NCBI GenBank assembly: GCA_946479615.1
Contig: CAMLGR010000104.1
Span: 1 to 17,275, forward strand
Source: an uncultured Bacteroidota bacterium
Lineage (GTDB): Bacteria > Bacteroidota > Bacteroidia > Chitinophagales > Chitinophagaceae
Reading direction: 5' to 3'
Length of the DNA stretch: 17,275 nt
The translations under genes were made by a program, and so were the position numbers. The notes beneath the pieces are model-generated. The model was not told where the DNA came from. It did not search any database and saw nothing but the letters and a program-made list of their open reading frames with translations. Each line of letters opens with the position of its first letter. Positions within the stretch are counted from its first letter, which is position 1. Below are positions 13,635-17,275 of this stretch, piece by piece.

Positions 13635-13678
13635 CATCATAGCTTAAGTAGTTTTGATGCATAAAACCTGCTATGATG
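13635..13678 (+). promoter_or_regulatory. Hairpin covering the lipoprotein start codons
   Basis: CATCATAGC (13635-13643) and GCTATGATG (13670-13678) form a perfect 9-bp stem, and within it GTTTT (13651-13655) pairs with AAAAC (13663-13667) around a 7-nt loop. Both candidate ATG codons (13673 and 13676) are in the right arm. As RNA this would hide the start; as DNA it could be an operator. Which, if either, cannot be decided here. Confidence 0.4.
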
Positions 13679-14797
13679 AAAACACCTGCATTGATTCTTG
13701 TGATCGCTGTTTCCTTATTCAGCTGCAAGAAAGAGAAGATTGAAAGGATCGAAATCCCCGTCACCCACTCCTGGTTATTGGATTCTTCTTTATTCGGGTA
13801 TAATAAATTCCTCGTCAGTTCTTTCCCGTTAAATGATTCGGTACTGGCAGTCGCTAACCGGAACAATATCTGGTATGTGAATGCGAATCACCTGAACCGT
13901 TCGATCGAAGGAATATACATTCCCAATATCAGCAACATGTACTCCAACCTGTTTGCTCCTTCCCTGACAAAAACGATCAGTGCGGCTATCGCTGATCCCA
14001 ATAAGCTGACCATCTTTACGACGTTCAATCCTGCTTCACCATTTGGTATTGCTTCTTTCTCCCCGGAATATTCTGCTTCTGTTAGTTCAGTAAAGGGTTT
14101 GCCGTTTCCTTCTTCCGTATTCAATAGCGGGTATCCGATTGTCCGTTCAAAATATATCCTTGCTCCAACCGAGATAGATTTCCAGGCAAAGAAAGCATAT
14201 GCCAGTATTATTAAACTGGATACAACAGCAGTGATGCCCGGACAACCAGGTGTAAAAGTCGCTGGCAACAACAACCTGGTATTGGATCCCGCCCCTGGCA
14301 CAATTGGTTTCAGTGATGGCGGTTATTTCTCCGCTTCCTATTTCGATAAATTCTTTCTTACCTATTATAACCAATTCTATCGCATCGATACACTCGGAAA
14401 CATCAAATCATTCGGGTATAGCCCGGTAGGCGGACAGGCCGCTACGGTGCTGAATATGTTCCGGCTGAATAATTATTTATTTGCGCTGGGCAGCGGACGT
14501 TTCTTTATTTCCCAGGATGAAGGAGAAACCTGGAGCCTGTTCTTCGATGCCAGTACAAGTCCGTACGGAGGTATGAATTATATAAATGTAGGACATGATC
14601 TTTATGCTATACGCAATGCACAGATATGGAAAGTCACCATGAGTGGAAATACGCTTATGTATGCTGAACTGGATACGGATGGCCTGGAAACAAACCAGAT
14701 CACTTCTATCAATAAGACAGGGAAGTATGTTTTTGTAACGACTTTGTCGGGTTTGTTTTACAGGGATTCGACAGCGTTTAATACGTTGAGACAGTGA
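13673..14797 (+). CDS. Predicted lipoprotein with Asp-box, probable beta-propeller
   Basis: Secreted lipoprotein of 374 residues with unknown role. The N-terminus is a short signal peptide ending in the lipobox LFSC (Cys18), followed by KKEK, so the mature protein is probably anchored to a membrane and possibly exported to the cell surface. The body is rich in aromatic, Gly and Ser beta-strand segments, and FISQDEGETWSLFF (near residue 283) is a BNR/Asp-box (S-x-D-x-G-x-x-W), as found in sialidase-like propellers. Other strands such as FYRIDTLGNIKSF, IWKVTMSG and LFYRDST look like further blades without the motif. No catalytic residues of a sialidase are evident. A start at 13673 or 13676 is equally likely (ATGATG). 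A hairpin covers these codons. It is not in an obvious operon. Confidence 0.82.
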   Translation: MMKTPALILVIAVSLFSCKKEKIERIEIPVTHSWLLDSSLFGYNKFLVSSFPLNDSVLAVANRNNIWYVNANHLNRSIEGIYIPNISNMYSNLFAPSLTKTISAAIADPNKLTIFTTFNPASPFGIASFSPEYSASVSSVKGLPFPSSVFNSGYPIVRSKYILAPTEIDFQAKKAYASIIKLDTTAVMPGQPGVKVAGNNNLVLDPAPGTIGFSDGGYFSASYFDKFFLTYYNQFYRIDTLGNIKSFGYSPVGGQAATVLNMFRLNNYLFALGSGRFFISQDEGETWSLFFDASTSPYGGMNYINVGHDLYAIRNAQIWKVTMSGNTLMYAELDTDGLETNQITSINKTGKYVFVTTLSGLFYRDSTAFNTLRQ

Positions 14798-14806
14798 GTT
14801 ATTGGG

Positions 14807-15252
14807 TTGTGGCAATCTTTAGGTAGTGAGCTAATGATATAGAACACGGATGTAAGTGGATGGACAGATATTAATTGGATGGGTGTGGTGGGATTGGGTT
14901 GTTGATTTGATTGTGGCAATCTTTAGGTCATTAACTAATGATATAGAACACGGATAGGAGGGATTTGAAGGATATAAAGGGATTTGTTCCGGTATATCCG
15001 TTAAATCCGTTTCATCCGTGTTCCATTTGTTCCACATTCAGTTCCCCTGAAGCCGAAAGATTATTCCTGCGAAAGCGGCAGTACAGATAACATGGGCCAC
15101 CTGGCAAAGAGTATGGCAAAGGCAGCAACAGGATTAATAAAAGATAGATTATAAAATATTTAATCCATTTATATCCGTCCATCCACTTCTATCCGTGTTC
15201 TATTTAGTTCTCTAGAAATCGAAAGATTATTCCTGCGAAGGAGGCAATACAG
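14807..15252. repeat. Nested GGAT-word inverted repeats in a gene-free region
   Basis: This fills most of the 569-base gap between the lipoprotein and the MscS gene. Two left parts share GTGGCAATCTTTAGGT and then CTAATGATATAGAACACGGAT-like sequence (14807-14880 and 14911-14986). Two right parts share ATCCGTGTTC and then GAAAGATTATTCCTGCGAA (14993-15086 and 15162-15252). The outer arms 14839-14880 and 15162-15203 are complementary over 42 nt with few mismatches, and the inner pair forms its own palindrome between them. The 75 bases at 15087-15161 and the leader at 15253-15366 show no gene; the latter contains a TTCCTTATCCTTCATTTC stretch loosely like the AATAAGGAA family. Confidence 0.87.
14946..15023. 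repeat. Inner GGAT-word palindrome
   Basis: GAACACGGAT (14946-14955) and its exact complement (15014-15023) bound this element. Between them the left arm has GGATTT then GGATAT, and the right arm (minus strand) has GGATTT then GGATAT as well, in the same order, but with unrelated spacers. It lies within the larger outer pair, as if one element had inserted into or duplicated inside another. Confidence 0.8.
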
Positions 15253-15366
15253 AAGATCTGCGCTGGCGCTCCAGTATTTTACGCGTAATAAATAACATGT
15301 ACAAAAAATGATATTTAATTCCTTATCCTTCATTTCTTTATTAGCTTAGTAGCTGAAATCTCCTTT

Positions 15367-17275
15367 ATGAAAAAACTATGGCGATACCTGTTCGCAGGTG
15401 GTCTGATCCTGTTATTCTTTCTCAATAGTTCTGCACAGGCTCCCACGCGTCAGCGCCGGGATAGTACACGTATTATTTCAGACAGTACCCGCCAGCCGAA
15501 TGATACTACCCGCCGCCGGGGTCGTGGTATGTCATCGTTATTTGCTGATACCGCCAAACTCAACAGCAGCGACTACCAGTTGCAAATAGAAAAATCGTAT
15601 GTCACCCTCGATAATATCGATACCAAAAGCGAACTCGGTCCGGCATTCTCCGACCTGAGAGAAAAGCTCGCCGATAATGATTCGGTCCTCGCGGTGATCA
15701 AAGACAATGTGATCAATAACGCACAGGCGCTTAACCTGCGTAATCTGCAGGTGTTCCGAACCCTGTTGCAGGACATTCAATACGATCTGAAAGACAGGAG
15801 ACAATTACTGGATAGCACAGAAAAACAACTGAATGCATTAAGAAGCAGTTTACAGGTGCTGGTAGCAGATACCATCCTGCGGCAACTGCAAAATGATTCG
15901 GCGCTTCGCCTGCAATTCGATCCACAGTTAAAAGCGATGAGGGAAACATGGCGCTCCGCTACACGTCATCTCCGTCAAAGCCTTGCAACTGTTAACCAGT
16001 TGCAGACCTATGCTTCCTCCAATGCGATCACCAGCAGCCAGCTACTGGAAAAAGTGGGCAACCTGCAAACGCATTCCGCGGCCCGCATATTCGGAAAAGA
16101 ATATCCCTATCTATGGGAAAAAGACACAGCCAGGCTTACCAAAAATGCAAGGTCCTCTTTCCGCAAGGCCTACAGTGCTGAAAGAAAAGCATTGCGTTAT
16201 TATTTTAAGGACAGCGGACAAAAGCGATTGATATTATTACTGGTTGGATTTTTATTCTTTTGCTGGATCTATCTCAATATCAGGGCGCTTAAAAAAAGAA
16301 ATGCACTGGCCAGTCTTGACCGTTCGGAATTCGAGTACCTGCCTTCCGGCTTTATCGTTTCTTCTTTTGTGATCATGTTTTGCATGGCGCCCTTATTCGA
16401 TCTGCAGGCGCCTTCTGCCTATATCGAAGCGATGCAATTCCTGTTGCTCATCATTCTTACCATCATCTGCTGGAAGAAATGGCCGCGCAGGTTGTTCCTG
16501 TACTGGATAGCCATGTTTGTACTATACATTTTCTTCTCTCTTACTCATCATATGGCCGATCCCGGCTTCTGGCAACGTGGCTGGCTGATCTTACTGAATG
16601 TGCTTTCCGTTGTTTTCGGGTTGCTCTTCCTTTCCAAAATGAAACAGCACCTGCATTTCAAAGGCTTCCTGCGGTTCGTGATCATCCTGCATAATATAAT
16701 GAATGTGCTCGCCATCATCTGCAATCTCAGTGGTCGTGTATCGCTGGCGCAGATGCTGGGTAATGCCGCCATCTTTGCCTTTATGCAGGCCATCGGGCTG
16801 GCTGTATTCAGCAAGATCTGTATCGAGGCGATCTTATTACAAATCATGACCAGCCGTATTAAGAAAGGGTTACAGGGAAAATTCGAATACCAGCATGTAT
16901 TAAAAAGTTTCAGCCGGTTGATCCTGTTTATTGTAGTTGTATTATGGCTGATCGTATTTACGACCAACCTGAATATTTATAATTACCTGCTCAGTGGATT
17001 GATCAGGTTCTTACAAACCCCTCGTGACCTGGGCAGCGCTTCGTTTACACTCGGCGGTGTATTGCTTTTCTTTATGATCATCTGGATCGCACACCTGCTG
17101 CAGAAATATGTAGGTTATTTCTTTGGAGAGACCGGCAACGACGATGATATACAGAATAAAAAGGAACGTTCCCGGTTACTGATCGCAAGACTGATACTTC
17201 TTTGTATCGGTTACCTGCTGGCAGTAGCTGCTTCGGGTGTGCCGGTCGATAAGATCACCATCATCATCGGCGCAT
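15367..17275 (+). CDS. MscS-family mechanosensitive ion channel, large type (3' end cut by window)
   Basis: Open frame of 636 codons running off the window end without a stop. It encodes a signal peptide (residues 1-24, KLWRYLFAGGLILLFFLNSSAQ), an Arg/Ser/Thr-rich linker with repeated DSTR-like words (about 25-52), a long helical extracytoplasmic region with coiled-coil character (about 60-285), and then a series of membrane helices beginning at LLLVGFLFFCWIYL (about 290). The final residues SGVPVDKITIIIGA match the start of the MscS pore-lining helix, which should continue into the Gly/Ala-rich TM3 and cytoplasmic vestibule. Large MscS homologues with an N-terminal periplasmic domain resemble MscK/MscM. 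They release solutes upon hypo-osmotic shock. The start is the ATG at 15367; no Shine-Dalgarno site is evident. Confidence 0.87.
   Translation, partial: MKKLWRYLFAGGLILLFFLNSSAQAPTRQRRDSTRIISDSTRQPNDTTRRRGRGMSSLFADTAKLNSSDYQLQIEKSYVTLDNIDTKSELGPAFSDLREKLADNDSVLAVIKDNVINNAQALNLRNLQVFRTLLQDIQYDLKDRRQLLDSTEKQLNALRSSLQVLVADTILRQLQNDSALRLQFDPQLKAMRETWRSATRHLRQSLATVNQLQTYASSNAITSSQLLEKVGNLQTHSAARIFGKEYPYLWEKDTARLTKNARSSFRKAYSAERKALRYYFKDSGQKRLILLLVGFLFFCWIYLNIRALKKRNALASLDRSEFEYLPSGFIVSSFVIMFCMAPLFDLQAPSAYIEAMQFLLLIILTIICWKKWPRRLFLYWIAMFVLYIFFSLTHHMADPGFWQRGWLILLNVLSVVFGLLFLSKMKQHLHFKGFLRFVIILHNIMNVLAIICNLSGRVSLAQMLGNAAIFAFMQAIGLAVFSKICIEAILLQIMTSRIKKGLQGKFEYQHVLKSFSRLILFIVVVLWLIVFTTNLNIYNYLLSGLIRFLQTPRDLGSASFTLGGVLLFFMIIWIAHLLQKYVGYFFGETGNDDDIQNKKERSRLLIARLILLCIGYLLAVAASGVPVDKITIIIGA

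Noticed and set aside
14831..15037. A 68-residue minus-strand open frame in the repeat region
   Set aside because: It runs through the GGAT-word repeats and its repeated Ser/Pro/Tyr composition comes from them; no promoter or family resemblance.
1863..15252. CRISPR array interpretation of the repeated words
   Set aside because: Words are only 6-9 nt, spacers are 0-8 nt, the layout is palindromic, and there are no cas genes.
14798..15366. Possible tRNA or structured RNA gene in the gap
   Set aside because: The pairing seen is explained by the repeat arms; no tRNA cloverleaf, T-loop GTTCRA motif or known riboswitch core was found.

Overview
The window looks like a chromosomal segment of a Bacteroidota bacterium, most likely of the Chitinophagaceae or a close relative. 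The evidence is the A/T-rich ribosome-binding context without clear Shine-Dalgarno sites, matches to the Bacteroidota promoter consensus (TTG at about -33, TAnnTTTG at about -7), a zeaxanthin-type carotenoid gene order typical of this phylum, and protein sequences of a Bacteroidota flavour. The assignment is by eye.

Layout. (1) 8-2744: end of a surface-polysaccharide locus, with a LegC-like PLP aminotransferase, a membrane phosphoglycosyl transferase and a CpsB/YwqE-type PHP phosphatase. (2) 2840-9013: a light- and B12-type carotenoid locus on the + strand: a CarH/LitR-like regulator, an ECF sigma factor, crtI, crtB, idi, crtZ and crtY. Together these would turn GGPP into phytoene, lycopene, beta-carotene and zeaxanthin; no GGPP synthase gene is present here. 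(3) 9027-10936: four small minus-strand genes (DinB-like, PhnB-like VOC, DoxX-like, and an unrecognised membrane protein). (4) 11103-13559: two tandem paralogous DJ-1/PfpI-AraC regulators with near-identical promoter blocks, separated by a repeat element and a small convergent minus-strand gene. (5) 13673-14797: a lipoprotein with an Asp-box. (6) 14798-15366: a gene-free stretch dominated by nested inverted repeats. (7) 15367-17275: the N-terminal part of a large MscS-type mechanosensitive channel, cut by the window end.

The most unusual content is between the genes. Three sequence-unrelated families of palindromes share one architecture: each arm is built from several copies of a short word (CTATGTG, GGAT/CGGAT or AATAAGGAA) with variable spacers, and the spacers match between the two arms of one element while differing between elements. 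There are three CTATGTG elements (1863-1981, 7750-7851, 12086-12195). The first two have perfect 36- and 41-bp arms; the third looks like a chimera of the other two arm types. Two of the repeats supply stop codons of neighbouring genes. No transposase gene is present, so they are probably mobilised in trans or spread by another route.
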